The notes: generated by a model not told the origin, from the letters alone. Counted from the first letter of the stretch, positions 10,482-20,681 are shown. The stretch: DNA of 64,000 bases from Sphingopyxis sp. CCNWLW2 (GCF_037095755.1 NZ_JBAWKJ010000002.1:806001-870000); one strand, 5' to 3'. Made by a program: numbers and translations.

Positions 10482-11495
10482 TCAATAAGCGCGTGCGACC
10501 GCGAAGGCGACCGCTTCGGTCAACGCCGACTTTGCCTGGCTGGCGCTGAACCCCCCGATCGCATCCACCGCACGCTGGCCGTAATGGCGCGCGCGCGCGA
10601 GCGTATCGGCGATCGCGTCATGCTTGTGAAGGAGGCTCGTCGCGTAAGCGAGATCCTCGTCCGACGTCTTGTGGCCGGTGATCGCGAGCTTCCAAAACTC
10701 CCGCTCCTCGGCGCTGCCGCGCGCGTAAGCGAGGATGACGGGCAGCGTGACCTTGCCGTCGCGGAAGTCGTCGCCGACGCCCTTACCCATCGTTTCGGCG
10801 TCCGAAACATAGTCGATCGCATCGTCGACGAGCTGGAACGCGATCCCGAGGTTGCGGCCATAGGCGTCGAGCGCGGCTTCGGTCGCCTCGTCGCGCTCGG
10901 CGACGACCGCGGCGATCTTGCATGCCGCGGCAAACAGTTCGGCGGTCTTGGCGTTGATGATCGCGAGATACTGGTCCTCGCTCGTTTCGATCCGGCGCTG
11001 CGCTGAGAGCTGGTTGACCTCGCCCTCGGCGATCACTGCCGACGCACGCGACAGGATCTTTAGCACCTTCAGCGAGCCATCCTCGACCATCACCTCGAAC
11101 GCGCGGCTGAACAGGAAGTCGCCGACAAGCACCGACGCGCTGTTGCCCCAGATGAGGTTCGCGGTCTCGCGGCCGCGGCGGAGGTCCGATTTGTCGACGA
11201 CATCGTCGTGGAGCAAGGTTGCGGTGTGGATGAATTCGACCGCGGCGGCGAGCTTGCAATGGCGGCGCCCCGGATAGTCGAGCAACTTGCCGCACGCGAG
11301 CGTCAGCATCGGGCGCATCCGCTTGCCGCCGCCTGCGATCAGGTGGCCCGCGAGCTCGGGGATCAGCGGCACTTCGGACTGCATCCGGTCGAGAATGACC
11401 GAATTCACCTCGTTCATGTCGGCGGCGACAAGCGCCATCATCGGGTCGAGCGAAGGCGGGCGGTCGCCGTGGAGCTGATGGATTTCCGCAGTCAT
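10482..11495 (-). CDS. ispB: Long-chain polyprenyl diphosphate synthase (ubiquinone side chain)
   Basis: This trans-polyprenyl synthase (337 aa) extends an allylic diphosphate with isopentenyl units to make the quinone tail. GGGKRMRPML, the first aspartate-rich motif LLHDDVVD, GDFLFSRAFE, and the second motif QLVDDAIDY are all present. Sphingomonads use Q-10, so decaprenyl specificity is likely, but chain length cannot be read from the sequence here. The start MTAEIHQLHG at 11495 begins the conserved region; the open frame further upstream is antisense to the chorismate mutase gene. Confidence 0.92.
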   Translation of the reverse strand: MTAEIHQLHGDRPPSLDPMMALVAADMNEVNSVILDRMQSEVPLIPELAGHLIAGGGKRMRPMLTLACGKLLDYPGRRHCKLAAAVEFIHTATLLHDDVVDKSDLRRGRETANLIWGNSASVLVGDFLFSRAFEVMVEDGSLKVLKILSRASAVIAEGEVNQLSAQRRIETSEDQYLAIINAKTAELFAAACKIAAVVAERDEATEAALDAYGRNLGIAFQLVDDAIDYVSDAETMGKGVGDDFRDGKVTLPVILAYARGSAEEREFWKLAITGHKTSDEDLAYATSLLHKHDAIADTLARARHYGQRAVDAIGGFSASQAKSALTEAVAFAVARAY

Positions 11496-11603
11496 AACGC
11501 GGCGAGCCTTGGCGCCGTGCCCACGATTTTGCAACGACTTTCGGCTTGCTTTGAAGCCCCGCCCGGTGCCAAGCGTGCCGGAGAAGAGAGGAATCGCGCA
11601 CCC

Positions 11604-11891
11604 ATGGACGACCAACTGAGCCGCTATCGCCAGAGCATCGACAATATCGACGCTGCGCTCGTCTATATGCTCGCCGAACGCTTCAAGGTGACCAAGGCGG
11701 TCGGCGAGCTCAAGGCGCGCGAGGGCCTGCCCCCCGCCGACCCCGGCCGCGAGGAGCGCCAGATCGAACGGCTGCGTGAGCTGGCCCGAGACGCCGACCT
11801 CGACCCCGATTTCACCGAGAAATTCCTTCGCTTCATCATCGACGAAGTGATCCGCCATCACCAGCAAGCCAAGCGCGAGCAAAGCGCGTGA
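11604..11891 (+). CDS. AroQ-type chorismate mutase
   Basis: This 95-residue all-helical AroQ mutase converts chorismate to prephenate on the way to phenylalanine and tyrosine. The conserved pattern is R-x-SIDNIDAALVYMLAERF-x-VTKAVGELKAREGLPPADPGREERQIERL, and the catalytic Arg and Lys positions look intact. The ATG has AGAGGA about 11 bases upstream. Its stop overlaps the start of the GST gene in GTGA. Confidence 0.9.
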   Translation: MDDQLSRYRQSIDNIDAALVYMLAERFKVTKAVGELKAREGLPPADPGREERQIERLRELARDADLDPDFTEKFLRFIIDEVIRHHQQAKREQSA

Positions 11892-12583
11892 GCCTCGATC
11901 ATCCGATCTTCGCACGCTGGCCGGCGCAATACCCCGACCGGATCCAGCTTTTCTCCGCGCCGACGCCGAACGGCGTGAAGGCGGGCATCATGCTCGAGGA
12001 AACCGGCCTCGCTTACGAACCGCACCGGATCGACATCATGGCGAACGAAAGCCACGACCCGGCCTTCCTCGCGCTCAACCCCAATGGCAAGATCCCGGCG
12101 CTCTACGATCCGCAAGGCCCGGGCGGAAAGCCGCTCGCGCTGTTCGAATCGGGCGCGATCCTGATCTACCTCGCCGACAAGAGCGGGCAGTTCCTGTCCG
12201 CCGATCCGGCAGAGCGCTACGAGACGATCCAGTGGGTGATGTGGCAGATGGGCGGCGTCGGCCCGATGTTCGGCCAGCTCGGCTTTTTCCACAAATTCGC
12301 CGGCCGCGAATATGAGGACAAGCGCCCGCGCGACCGCTACGCGGCCGAATCCGCGCGCCTGCTCGGCGTACTCGACGCGCGGCTGGCGGACCGGACGTGG
12401 GTCATGGGCGACGACTATAGCATCGCCGACATTTCGCTGCTCGGCTGGGTCCGCAACCTCATCGGCTTTTACGACGCAGCCGAAATTGTCGGCTTCGACC
12501 GGTTCTCGCATGTCCAGCGCTGGCTCGATGCGGGTCTGGCTCGCCCTGCTGTCCAACGCGGGCTGGAGGTAACGGCAGCGTAA
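11888..12583 (+). CDS. Glutathione S-transferase (YghU/YfcG-like, nu class)
   Basis: This GST (231 aa) starts at GTG, overlapping the chorismate mutase stop by four bases. The N-terminal thioredoxin-like domain has the nu-class pattern SAPTPNGVKAGIMLEETGL, the glutathione-holding NPNGKIPAL and FESGAILIYLAD. The C-terminal helical domain has WVMGDDYSIADISLLGWV. Nu-class enzymes often act as disulfide-bond reductases on glutathionylated substrates; the substrate here is unknown. Confidence 0.88.
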   Translation: MSLDHPIFARWPAQYPDRIQLFSAPTPNGVKAGIMLEETGLAYEPHRIDIMANESHDPAFLALNPNGKIPALYDPQGPGGKPLALFESGAILIYLADKSGQFLSADPAERYETIQWVMWQMGGVGPMFGQLGFFHKFAGREYEDKRPRDRYAAESARLLGVLDARLADRTWVMGDDYSIADISLLGWVRNLIGFYDAAEIVGFDRFSHVQRWLDAGLARPAVQRGLEVTAA

Positions 12584-12630
12584 AACGATCGGCAGCTAAA
12601 GACCGGAAGCTTGCCGCACTCTTTCCCTTC

Positions 12631-12707
12631 GTCATTCCCGCGAAAGCGGGAACCCAGGGATGGGCCAGCTGACGGACGCTCTGGGTCCCCGCTTTCGCGG
12701 GGATGAC
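12631..12707. repeat. Long inverted repeat, REP-like
   Basis: Two 27-base arms (12631-12657 and 12681-12707) pair with two mismatches and each contains the small palindrome CCCGCGAAAGCGGG. The element starts GTCATTCCC and ends in GGGGATGAC, a form of dispersed intergenic palindrome common in sphingomonads. It lies between the convergent GST and histidine kinase genes. Confidence 0.75.
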
Positions 12708-12762
12708 GAAGTAAGGAAAGGGGGGCAGCGTCCCTTCCCCCATCCCAAAGCGGACCTTTCAG

Positions 12763-14169
12763 CTATCCCGCCGGCAGCCTCAACCGCACGAGCAATCCGC
12801 CAAGATCCTCGCTCTCCTCGAGTGCGATGCTGCCGCCATAGATTTCGGCGACGTCGCGCACGATCGCGAGCCCCAGGCCCGTGCCCGGCTTGCCGCTGTC
12901 GAGGCGGACGCCGCGGTCGATGACGCGGTCGCGGTCGTCGGGAGAAATGCCCGCACCATCGTCCTCGATCAGGATTTCCGCCATATTCCCGTCGCGCTGG
13001 ATCGTGACGAAAACGCTGCCCCCGCCATATTTGGCGGCATTTTCGAGCAGGTTTCCGACGAGTTCATCGAGATCCTGCCGCTCGACCCGCACGACGACGG
13101 TCTTGTCGCCGGCCGCGTCGAGCCGCGCATCGGGATAGAGCGCGGCGACCGCACGCGATACGCTGTTCACGCTGTCCCAGACGGTCGCGCGCGCCTGCGC
13201 CGCGCCGCGCCGCCCGACCGCGCGCGCGCGGGCGAGGTGGTGGTCGACCTGCCGCTGCATCGTCGCCGCCTCGCGCCGCACGGTTTCGGCGAGCTCCGTA
13301 TCCGAGCTCGTCGCGCTGTTCACGAGGACGGTGAGCGGCGTCTTCAGCGCATGCGCGAGGTTGCCCGCGTGCAGCCGCGCCTCCTCGGCCTGTTTCTCGT
13401 TATGCGCGAGCAGCGCGTTGAGTTCGTCGACCATCGGTTGCACCTCTAGCGGCAAGGGCGCATCGACGCGGCGGTTCTGCCCGCCGCGCATCGCCGCGAT
13501 CGCGCGGCGGATATGCCGCAGCGGCCACAGGCCGTAGAAGGTCTGAAGCGCGGCGAGGATGATGAGGCCGAGACCGAGCAGCGCGAGGCTGGGAATCAGC
13601 GTGGCACGCACCGCACGATTCTGGGTGTCAAGCGCTTCGCGCGACTGGGCAATCTGGAACCGCCAGTTGGTCTTGCTGCCCGGCAGGATGACGTTGCGTT
13701 CGAGCACGCGCAATTCCTCGTCGGGAAACTGGTTACTGTCGTACGTGTGGATATGGTTGTCGACATGCGGTGTCGGCGCCTTGAGCGACCGTTCCCACAG
13801 CGAGCGCGAGCGATAGGGTTCCTGATTGCCCCCGCTGATCTGCCAGTAAAGGCCGCTATAGGGTTCGAGGAAGCGCTGGTCGCCGAGCGGTTCGACCAGC
13901 CGCACCTCGCCGTCTGGGCCGATTTCCGATGAACGGATCATCGCGATCAGCACATATTCGAGGCTCGAATCGAAGTTGCGCGTGATCGCCCCCGTCAGCA
14001 CGCGGTCGAGCGCGAAGCCGCCGCCGATCAGCAGCACCGAAATCCACAGCGCTGCGATCGCGATCATGCGCCGCGCGAGCGAGCCGGTGATGCGGCTGGT
14101 CAGCGCCGCCGGTTTTTCCGCCGCGTCCGGGTCCTCTACGACCGCCGGGGCGACGTCGGCCTCCCTCAC
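12763..14169 (-). CDS. PhoQ-like sensor histidine kinase
   Basis: This membrane sensor kinase (468 aa) has transmembrane helices at about 35-55 and 191-214 and a periplasmic sensor domain between them (56-190). The phospho-acceptor His273 lies in NLAHALKTPLT, the variant H-box typical of PhoQ-type kinases. The N-box ENAAKYG and G-boxes DDGAGIS and GTGLGL are intact. It starts three bases after its response regulator. The ligand is unknown; PhoQ relatives sense divalent cations, low pH or cationic peptides. Confidence 0.9.
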   Translation of the reverse strand: MREADVAPAVVEDPDAAEKPAALTSRITGSLARRMIAIAALWISVLLIGGGFALDRVLTGAITRNFDSSLEYVLIAMIRSSEIGPDGEVRLVEPLGDQRFLEPYSGLYWQISGGNQEPYRSRSLWERSLKAPTPHVDNHIHTYDSNQFPDEELRVLERNVILPGSKTNWRFQIAQSREALDTQNRAVRATLIPSLALLGLGLIILAALQTFYGLWPLRHIRRAIAAMRGGQNRRVDAPLPLEVQPMVDELNALLAHNEKQAEEARLHAGNLAHALKTPLTVLVNSATSSDTELAETVRREAATMQRQVDHHLARARAVGRRGAAQARATVWDSVNSVSRAVAALYPDARLDAAGDKTVVVRVERQDLDELVGNLLENAAKYGGGSVFVTIQRDGNMAEILIEDDGAGISPDDRDRVIDRGVRLDSGKPGTGLGLAIVRDVAEIYGGSIALEESEDLGGLLVRLRLPAG

Positions 14170-14172
14170 GGC

Positions 14173-14835
14173 TTACTGCGGATCGTCGAGCTGATAACCG
14201 AGGCCGCGGATCGTCGTGATGATGTCGGCGCCCAGTTTCTTTCGGATACGCGTCACGAACACCTCGATCGTGTTCGAATCGCGGTCGAAATCCTGATCGT
14301 AAATATGCTCGATCAGTTCGGTGCGCGACACGACCTTGCCCTTGTGATGGAGCAGGTACGACAGCAGCTTATATTCCTGCGCGGTCAGCTTCACCGGCTC
14401 GCCCGCGAGCGTGACGCGGCCCGAGCGCGTGTCGAGGCGCACCGGACCCGCCGTCAGCTCGCTCGATGCATTGCCCGCGGCGCGGCGGATCAGCGCGCGC
14501 AAGCGGGCGATCAACTCTTCGGTCTGGAATGGCTTGGCCAGATAATCGTCGGCGCCGGCATCGAGCCCGGCAACCTTGTCGGACCAGCTGTCGCGCGCGG
14601 TCAGGACGAGCACCGGAAAGTTGCGCTTTTCACGGCGCCAGCGGTCGAGCACGGTGAGCCCATCGATTTCGGGCAGGCCGAGATCGAGGATCGCGGCGTC
14701 GTAATTTTCGGTCGACCCGAGGAAATGCCCGTCCTCACCATCGGTCGCGAGATCGACGGCATAGCCTGCCCCCTCCAGCGTCGCCTTCAGCTGCGGGCCC
14801 AGCGTGGGCTCGTCTTCGACAATCAAGATCCGCAT
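14173..14835 (-). CDS. OmpR/PhoP-family response regulator
   Basis: This response regulator (220 aa) has a receiver domain with the acidic pocket VEDEP, phospho-acceptor Asp51 in ILDLGLPEIDG, and a conserved Lys in YLAKPF. A winged-helix OmpR-type DNA-binding domain follows (VRLDTRSGRVTLAGEPVKLT to IRGLGYQL). It pairs with the kinase directly downstream. Confidence 0.93.
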   Translation of the reverse strand: MRILIVEDEPTLGPQLKATLEGAGYAVDLATDGEDGHFLGSTENYDAAILDLGLPEIDGLTVLDRWRREKRNFPVLVLTARDSWSDKVAGLDAGADDYLAKPFQTEELIARLRALIRRAAGNASSELTAGPVRLDTRSGRVTLAGEPVKLTAQEYKLLSYLLHHKGKVVSRTELIEHIYDQDFDRDSNTIEVFVTRIRKKLGADIITTIRGLGYQLDDPQ

Positions 14836-14949
14836 TCAGGCGCCTTTCCTTTGCGCACCGGGCAGCCCGGCCGCATGTTTCGACTGTGTATCAAGTCCGA
14901 ACGATCATCGCAAAATCTCGTTGCGACGAAAAATCGGTTCACGGGAATG

Positions 14950-15258
14950 TCAGGGTTTGCGTCCCACGATCCGGCCGGTGCGGGCGTCGACATAGACGAC
15001 GACCACCTGGCTACCGTCCATGAATTTCAGGGCGTAGATCATCCGCCCCGCATCGAACTGCGGGCCGCCGAGATAGGTCATGTCATTATAGGGCGGGCGC
15101 GAACGGACGTCGGCGATCAGCTTGTTGAGCGGGATAACCTGTCCCTGCGCCGCGGCCTCGCGCAGATTGTCCTGGTCGCGGTTGCCGCGCGCCGCCGCGG
15201 GCGCGCCTGCCGACAACAGCAGCGCGGAGATGAGGGAGAGGGTCAGTGTACGGATCAT
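14950..15258 (-). CDS. Small secreted PepSY-like protein
   Basis: This 102-residue protein has a clear Sec signal peptide (about residues 1-24, LTLSLISALLLSAGAPAAARG). The mature part ends in YALKFMDGSQVVVVYVDARTGRIVG, the strand pattern of a PepSY domain. It lies 114 bases upstream of the PhoP/PhoQ-like pair on the same strand. Such small PepSY proteins often accompany two-component systems; a role in periplasmic sensing is inference. Confidence 0.75.
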   Translation of the reverse strand: MIRTLTLSLISALLLSAGAPAAARGNRDQDNLREAAAQGQVIPLNKLIADVRSRPPYNDMTYLGGPQFDAGRMIYALKFMDGSQVVVVYVDARTGRIVGRKP

Positions 15259-15345
15259 GGCCGCTTCTCTAACGCGAAAGCATTGAATAGGCGATGAATG
15301 GCCGGGTCAGCTCCGGTTTCGGTTCCTGCCATGGCCGGGAAGCCA

Positions 15346-15420
15346 TGGTGGGCGCGACAGGGATTGAACCTGTGACCCCACCCGTGTGAAGGGTGTGCTC
15401 TACCGCTGAGCTACGCGCCC
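15346..15420 (-). tRNA. tRNA-Val (CAC)
   Basis: The minus strand gives a full cloverleaf. The acceptor stem is GGGCGCG/CGCGCCC, the D-arm is AGCTCAGCGGTAGAGC, the T-arm is CAGGTTCAATCC and the 3' CCA is encoded. The anticodon stem CACCC/GGGTG holds the loop TTCACAC, so the anticodon is CAC (valine, GUG codons). Confidence 0.95.
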
Positions 15421-15604
15421 GATCGGGGCGGGCCAATGGCCCGTCGTCCGAAAGCTGGACGTCCATAGCCGCTGCGACGGTGATTGCAACGGGCATTTGC
15501 TCAATCTTCACGCACAAACCACATGGATCCCATCGGGCAGATACAAATCGGGCCGCAGCTTGCGCCACGGCCCGAGATGGTTTCACCAGAAGGTGCCTGT
15601 CAAC

Positions 15605-15877
15605 TTAGTTGACGGCGTCCTTGAGGGCCTTACCGGCCTTGAACTTCGGCTGGTTCGACGCCGCGATGGTCATCGTTTCGCCGGTGCGCGGGTTGCGGCC
15701 GGTCGATGCCTTGCGCTTGCTGACTGCGAAGGTGCCGAAGCCGACGAGACGGACTTCGCCGCCCTTCTTCAGCGAACCGGTGATTGCGTCGAACACGGCT
15801 TCAACCGCTTTGCTCGCGTCACCCTTGGTCAGGCCGCTCGAGTCAGCGACGGCGGCGATCAGGTCTTGTTTGTTCAT
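15605..15877 (-). CDS. hupB: HU-family DNA-binding protein
   Basis: This protein of 90 residues matches HU beta: MNKQDLIAAVADSSGLTKGDA, KKGGEVRLVGFGTF and the DNA-intercalating arm GRNPRTGE with its conserved proline, ending in FKAGKALKDAVN. It compacts and bends DNA as a homo- or heterodimer. It lies downstream of lon but is separated from it by a strong terminator, so it is probably transcribed on its own. Confidence 0.96.
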   Translation of the reverse strand: MNKQDLIAAVADSSGLTKGDASKAVEAVFDAITGSLKKGGEVRLVGFGTFAVSKRKASTGRNPRTGETMTIAASNQPKFKAGKALKDAVN

Positions 15878-15973
15878 GCCTAAGGAACCCCTGCATTATG
15901 GTTGGTTAAGTGATTCTCATGGCCCGAAGCCATGGCGCGTCACTAACGATGTTTCGACCCGGCTTGTCAAAGC

Positions 15974-15996
15974 AAAAAAGGGCGCAAAACGCCCCA
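15974..15996 (-). terminator. Rho-independent terminator of lon
   Basis: On the minus strand a GGGCG-TTTTG-CGCCC hairpin is followed at once by six T residues, 55-75 bases after the lon stop. This is a textbook intrinsic terminator and separates lon from hupB. Confidence 0.85.
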
Positions 15997-16049
15997 AAAC
16001 GTCGATTTTGCGACGAATTTGGGGCGAATTGCCGTCCGGCGGCGATGAC

Positions 16050-18446
16050 TCAGTGCCGAATCGCCGTTTCGGGGTCGGTGCCCGAGGGAACCGGTGGCGA
16101 CGCGGCAAGCTCGTCGGCCTCGGTCCATTCGATCGGCACGACAGGCGAAACCAGCGCTTCGGCCAGCACCTGATCGACGTGGCTGACCGGGATGATCTTC
16201 AACCCGGTCGTGATATTCGCCGGAATTTCAACGAGGTCCTTCTCGTTTTCTTCGGGGATCAGCACCGTCTTGATGCCGCCGCGCAGCGCCGCGAGCAACT
16301 TTTCCTTGAGGCCGCCGATCGCAAGCACGCGCCCGCGCAGCGTGACTTCGCCAGTCATCGCGACATCGCGGCGCACCGCGATCCCGGTCAGCGTCGAAAT
16401 CATCGCGGTGACCATGCCGACGCCCGCCGACGGTCCGTCCTTCGGCACGGCGCCTTCGGGCAGGTGGATGTGGATGTCCTTGCGCGCGAACAGGCTGGGC
16501 TTGATACCATAGGCCGGGGCACGCGCCTTCACGAATGACAGCGCCGCCTGGACCGATTCGGTCATCACTTCACCGAGCTTGCCCGTGGTGCGGACCTGAC
16601 CCTTGCCCGATGCGGTCACGGCTTCGATCGTCAGCAATTCGCCGCCGACCTCGGTCCATGCCAGCCCCGTGACGGCGCCCACCTGGTCCTCCAGATCGCC
16701 CATGCCGTGGCGGAATTTGCGCACGCCCGCGAATTCGGCAAGATTCTCCGGCGTCACGGTGACGCTTTCGGCCTTGCCTTCGAGGATCCGGCGTAGCGCC
16801 TTGCGCGCGAGGCGCGCAATCTCGCGCTCGAGCGTGCGGACGCCAGCTTCGCGGGTGTAATAGCGGATGAGGTCGCGCAGCCCTTCTTCGGTCAGCTCGA
16901 ACTCGCCGGCCTTCAGCCCGTGCGCCTCGACCTGCTTTGCGATCAGGTGCAGCTTCGCGATCTCGACCTTCTCATCCTCGGTATAGCCTTCGAGCCGGAT
17001 GATCTCCATGCGGTCGAGCAAGGGCTGCGGCAGGTTGAGCGAGTTCGCGGTGGTGACAAACATCACGTCGCTGAGGTCGACGTCGACCTCCAGATAATGG
17101 TCCTGAAACTTGCCATTCTGTTCGGGGTCGAGCACCTCGAGCAGCGCGGATGCCGGATCGCCGCGGAAATCCTGGCCGAGCTTGTCGATTTCGTCGAGCA
17201 GGAACAGCGGGTTCATCGTGCCGGCTTTTTTGAGGTTGGTCACGATCTTGCCCGGCAGCGAGCCAATGTAGGTACGGCGGTGGCCGCGGATTTCGGCCTC
17301 GTCGCGCACGCCGCCCAGCGACTGGCGAATGAACTCGCGCCCGGTCGCCTTGGCGATCGACTTGCCGAGGCTGGTCTTGCCGACGCCCGGAGGTCCGACG
17401 AGGCAGAGGATCGGCCCCTTCAGCTTGTTGGTGCGCGCCTGGACCGCCAGATATTCGACGATCCGGTCCTTGACCTTTTCGAGCGCATAATGGTCGTCGT
17501 CGAGGACTTCCTGCGCCTTCGCGATATCCTTCTTGAGCTTCGATTTCTTGCCCCACGGCAGGCCGATCAGCGTGTCGAGATAGTTGCGGACAACGGTCGC
17601 CTCGGCCGACATCGGCGCCATCGCACGCAGCTTTTTCATTTCAGCCTGCGCCTTGGCCTTGGCTTCCTTCGACATTTTGAGGCTGTCGATCTTGAGCTGC
17701 AGTTCGGCAAGGTCATCGCCGCCCTCGCCATTGTCGTTGCCGAGCTCGCGCTGGATCGCCTTCAACTGCTCGTTGAGATAATATTCGCGCTGGCTCTTTT
17801 CCATCTGGCGCTTCACGCGGCCGCGGATCTTCTTTTCGACCTGCAGCACGCCGAGCTCGCCCTCCATGAAGGCGAAGACCATTTCGAGCCGCTTCGACGG
17901 CGCATCCTCGACGAGCAACGCCTGCTTGTCCGAGACCTTGATGTTGAGATTGCCCGCAACCGAATCGGCGAGACGCGAGGCGTCCTCGATCTGCGACAGT
18001 TGCACCGCGGTTTCGGCGGGCATCTTCTTGTTGAGCTTGGCGTAATTTTCGAACTGGTCGACCACCGAGCGCATCAGCGCGGCGGTATCGACGCTGTCGT
18101 CGATCGTGTCGCCGACCGGCTTCACGCTCGCCATCACAGCCTTGTCTTCGGTGGTGAGCGCGAGCAGCTTCGCGCGCTCCTTGCCCTCGACGAGCACGCG
18201 GACGGTGCCGTCGGGCAGCTTCAGCAGCTGGAGCACGGTGGCGATCACGCCGACGTCGTACAGATCGTCGCGCTGCGGGTCGTCCTCGCCCGGATCGAGC
18301 TGCGCGACGAGGAAGATTTCCTTGTCGCTCTCCATCGCGGTTTCGAGCGCGGCGACCGAACGGTCGCGGCCGACGAACAACGGCACGATCATGTGCGGGA
18401 AAACGACGATGTCACGAAGCGGAAGAAGAGGATAAGATTGCGTCAT
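16050..18446 (-). CDS. lon: ATP-dependent protease Lon
   Basis: This LonA protease (798 aa) degrades misfolded and short-lived regulatory proteins. It has the N-terminal LON substrate-binding domain ([23 protein letters not shown]), a coiled-coil region, an AAA+ module with Walker [10 protein letters not shown] and Walker B FLLDEIDK, and the C-terminal protease domain with the catalytic serine in [10 protein letters not shown] and the paired lysine further on. AGGAGC lies five bases before the ATG. HU, a classical Lon substrate, is its downstream neighbour. Confidence 0.97.
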   Translation of the reverse strand: MTQSYPLLPLRDIVVFPHMIVPLFVGRDRSVAALETAMESDKEIFLVAQLDPGEDDPQRDDLYDVGVIATVLQLLKLPDGTVRVLVEGKERAKLLALTTEDKAVMASVKPVGDTIDDSVDTAALMRSVVDQFENYAKLNKKMPAETAVQLSQIEDASRLADSVAGNLNIKVSDKQALLVEDAPSKRLEMVFAFMEGELGVLQVEKKIRGRVKRQMEKSQREYYLNEQLKAIQRELGNDNGEGGDDLAELQLKIDSLKMSKEAKAKAQAEMKKLRAMAPMSAEATVVRNYLDTLIGLPWGKKSKLKKDIAKAQEVLDDDHYALEKVKDRIVEYLAVQARTNKLKGPILCLVGPPGVGKTSLGKSIAKATGREFIRQSLGGVRDEAEIRGHRRTYIGSLPGKIVTNLKKAGTMNPLFLLDEIDKLGQDFRGDPASALLEVLDPEQNGKFQDHYLEVDVDLSDVMFVTTANSLNLPQPLLDRMEIIRLEGYTEDEKVEIAKLHLIAKQVEAHGLKAGEFELTEEGLRDLIRYYTREAGVRTLEREIARLARKALRRILEGKAESVTVTPENLAEFAGVRKFRHGMGDLEDQVGAVTGLAWTEVGGELLTIEAVTASGKGQVRTTGKLGEVMTESVQAALSFVKARAPAYGIKPSLFARKDIHIHLPEGAVPKDGPSAGVGMVTAMISTLTGIAVRRDVAMTGEVTLRGRVLAIGGLKEKLLAALRGGIKTVLIPEENEKDLVEIPANITTGLKIIPVSHVDQVLAEALVSPVVPIEWTEADELAASPPVPSGTDPETAIRH

Positions 18447-18581
18447 TACGGCTCCTGGACGGGCCCCGCGACCGGGCGCACCGCCCTTCTTATAGGTGGT
18501 TCTTCGCTAATATGGCGTAATTTGGCACGCATTCAATGTCGCTGTGCTGAACAGCGGGGCCCAGAGGGATTTGGGGCCGGC

Positions 18582-18917
18582 TCAAAACGGCAGCTTGAAG
18601 CCCGGTGGGAGCGGCAGGCCGCTCGTCATCTTGCCCATTTCTTCGTTGCTCGCCGCATCGGCCTTTTCGCGCGCGTCGTTGAACGCGGCGGCGAGCAGAT
18701 CTTCGAGCATTTGCTTGTCGGCGGGCACGATCAGGCTGTCGTCGATCGAAATTTGCTTGATGCGGCCCTTGGCGCTCGCACGAATCCGTACCAGACCGCC
18801 GCCCGACACGCCTTCGACCTCGACGCTGTCGAGCTTCGCCTGCGCCTCCTGCATCTGCGCCTGCACCGTGGCGGCCGCTTCCTGCGCCGCCTTCATCATT
18901 TCTTCGATCGATTTCAT
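18582..18917 (-). CDS. ybaB: YbaB/EbfC nucleoid-associated protein
   Basis: This small protein (111 aa) has the YbaB pattern: MKSIEEMMKAAQEAAATVQAQMQ, then VEGVSGGGLVRIRASAKGRI, then the LEDLLAAAFNDAREKAD helix. It binds DNA as a dimer. Its start overlaps the dnaX stop in ATGA; the dnaX-ybaB pairing is widely conserved in bacteria. Confidence 0.93.
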   Translation of the reverse strand: MKSIEEMMKAAQEAAATVQAQMQEAQAKLDSVEVEGVSGGGLVRIRASAKGRIKQISIDDSLIVPADKQMLEDLLAAAFNDAREKADAASNEEMGKMTSGLPLPPGFKLPF

Positions 18918-20632
18918 GGGTTCGACTTATGGCGATTGTCGTCGGAAGGTTCAAGTTTCGCGTCGGGAAAAGCCGCCAAAGCGGCCTTCACCACCGGCAA
19001 TTCGCGGATTCGCGCGTCATTGTCGGCCAGCGTTGCGGCGCGGATCTGGCCAAGGCTCGGCCGTCCCTCGCCCTCGCCCGCGCGTACATGCCAGCGGCTG
19101 CCGGTCTGCGCGAGCAGTGCGTCGCCCAGATCGCGCGCGAAGGATGCGCCAAGCGCGGCGACGGGCGCAAAAACCAGATTGCCCGGTTCGAGCTCAATGA
19201 TTCGCAGGTGATCGTAAACATCGACCGCAAGCCGATGATTTCCGGTGCTTTCAAGAAGCTGATGAATCTGCGCGACAGTCAGCGCGGACGCCGGGGTATC
19301 GGCGCTTTCAGTCGCCGGCACTTCGACCGCAGCGACAGGCTCAGCCGTCATGCTCTCTTGCGCCGCGGGCGCCGCCGGCGCAGCGAGTGGCATCGTCGGC
19401 ACGCCGCCCCTTTCGAGCAATTTCGCGAGCTCACCCGGGTCCGGCATCGATGCGGCGTAAATCACGCGCAGCAGCAGCATTTCAAGATGTTCGAGCGGGT
19501 TGTTCGCACGGAGCACCTCGTCATGCCCCTTGAGCAGCAATTGCCACAGCCGGTTGAGCGGCGCAAAACCGAGCTTTTGCGCCCAGTCGCCGATGCGTTC
19601 GCGGTCGGCTTCGGCCAGCGCCGGATCGTCGTGGCGCGACACTTTGGCGAGCGTGATCGCATGCGTGAGGTCCATGAGCCCGCGCACCATCGCGACCGGC
19701 TCGATACCTAGCGCATATTGCGCGCGGGCGAGGTCGATCGCGCCGCCGGCATCGCCTTCGAGGATCGTCGCCATCAACTGCCCGATCGCCGAGCGGTCGG
19801 ACAGGCCGAGCATGACGCGCACCTGATCGGCGCTAATCTTCCCGCCACCATCGAGATCCGCGTGCGCGATCGCCTGGTCGAGGATCGACAGCCCGTCGCG
19901 CACCGAGCCCTCGGCAGCGTTGGCGATCAGCCAGATCGCGGGCGCCTCGGCCTCGACCCCCTCTTTCTGCAGGATCGAACTGAAATGCGCGAACAGCATG
20001 TCGGGGGTGATGCGGCGGAGATCGAAGCGCTGGCAACGCGACAGCACCGTCACCGGCACCTTGTTGACCTCGGTGGTAGCGAACAGGAATTTGACGTGCG
20101 GCGGCGGCTCTTCGAGCGTTTTAAGAAGCGCGTTGAAGGCGTTACGCGACAACATGTGGACTTCGTCGATGATGTAGATCTTGTAGCGCGCCGACACGGC
20201 GGCGTAGCGCACCGCCTCGATAATCTCGCGCACATCGTCAACGCCGGTGTTCGACGCGGCGTCCATTTCGATGACGTCGATATGGCGCCCTTCGGTGATC
20301 GCGCGGCACGGTTCACACACGCCGCACGGGTCAATCGTCGGCCCGCCCTGCCCGTCGGGACCGATGCAATTGAGCGCTTTCGCGATCAGGCGCGCGGTCG
20401 ACGTCTTGCCGACCCCGCGTACGCCGGTCATCAGGAAGGCATGCGCCAGCCGGTCGCGCGCGATCGCATTGCCGAGCGTGCGCACCATCGCGTCCTGCCC
20501 GATCAGTTCGGCAAAGGTTTGCGGGCGATATTTGCGGGCAAGAACGCGGTACGGGCCGCTCGACGGCTGCGGCGCCGTCTCGGGCAGGTCCATTCCCAGC
20601 ATCGGGGTTTCGTCGTCGGCGGAATCGCTCAT
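18914..20632 (-). CDS. dnaX: DNA polymerase III subunits gamma/tau
   Basis: This clamp-loader ATPase has 572 aa. Walker A is GVRGVGKTSTAR, and a zinc-binding set of cysteines lies in the C-G-V-C-E-P-C segment. The Walker B-like IIDEVHMLS is followed by LLKTLEEPPPHVKFLFATTE and the sensor SRCQRFDLRRI. Domain III and an Ala/Pro-rich tail follow, ending in a tau-like region. Whether a shorter gamma form is made by frameshifting cannot be seen; I found no clear A-rich slippery run. Confidence 0.95.
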   Translation of the reverse strand: MSDSADDETPMLGMDLPETAPQPSSGPYRVLARKYRPQTFAELIGQDAMVRTLGNAIARDRLAHAFLMTGVRGVGKTSTARLIAKALNCIGPDGQGGPTIDPCGVCEPCRAITEGRHIDVIEMDAASNTGVDDVREIIEAVRYAAVSARYKIYIIDEVHMLSRNAFNALLKTLEEPPPHVKFLFATTEVNKVPVTVLSRCQRFDLRRITPDMLFAHFSSILQKEGVEAEAPAIWLIANAAEGSVRDGLSILDQAIAHADLDGGGKISADQVRVMLGLSDRSAIGQLMATILEGDAGGAIDLARAQYALGIEPVAMVRGLMDLTHAITLAKVSRHDDPALAEADRERIGDWAQKLGFAPLNRLWQLLLKGHDEVLRANNPLEHLEMLLLRVIYAASMPDPGELAKLLERGGVPTMPLAAPAAPAAQESMTAEPVAAVEVPATESADTPASALTVAQIHQLLESTGNHRLAVDVYDHLRIIELEPGNLVFAPVAALGASFARDLGDALLAQTGSRWHVRAGEGEGRPSLGQIRAATLADNDARIRELPVVKAALAAFPDAKLEPSDDNRHKSNP

Positions 20633-20681
20633 GGCCCCGTCTTAGGGGCGCGCCGCGGTCTTGTCGAAGGGGGAAATGGGT

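Noticed and set aside
16920..19211. 763-codon open frame on the plus strand
   Set aside because: It is antisense to lon and part of ybaB-dnaX. The Leu/Arg/Asp/His-rich translation is typical of an opposite-strand shadow.
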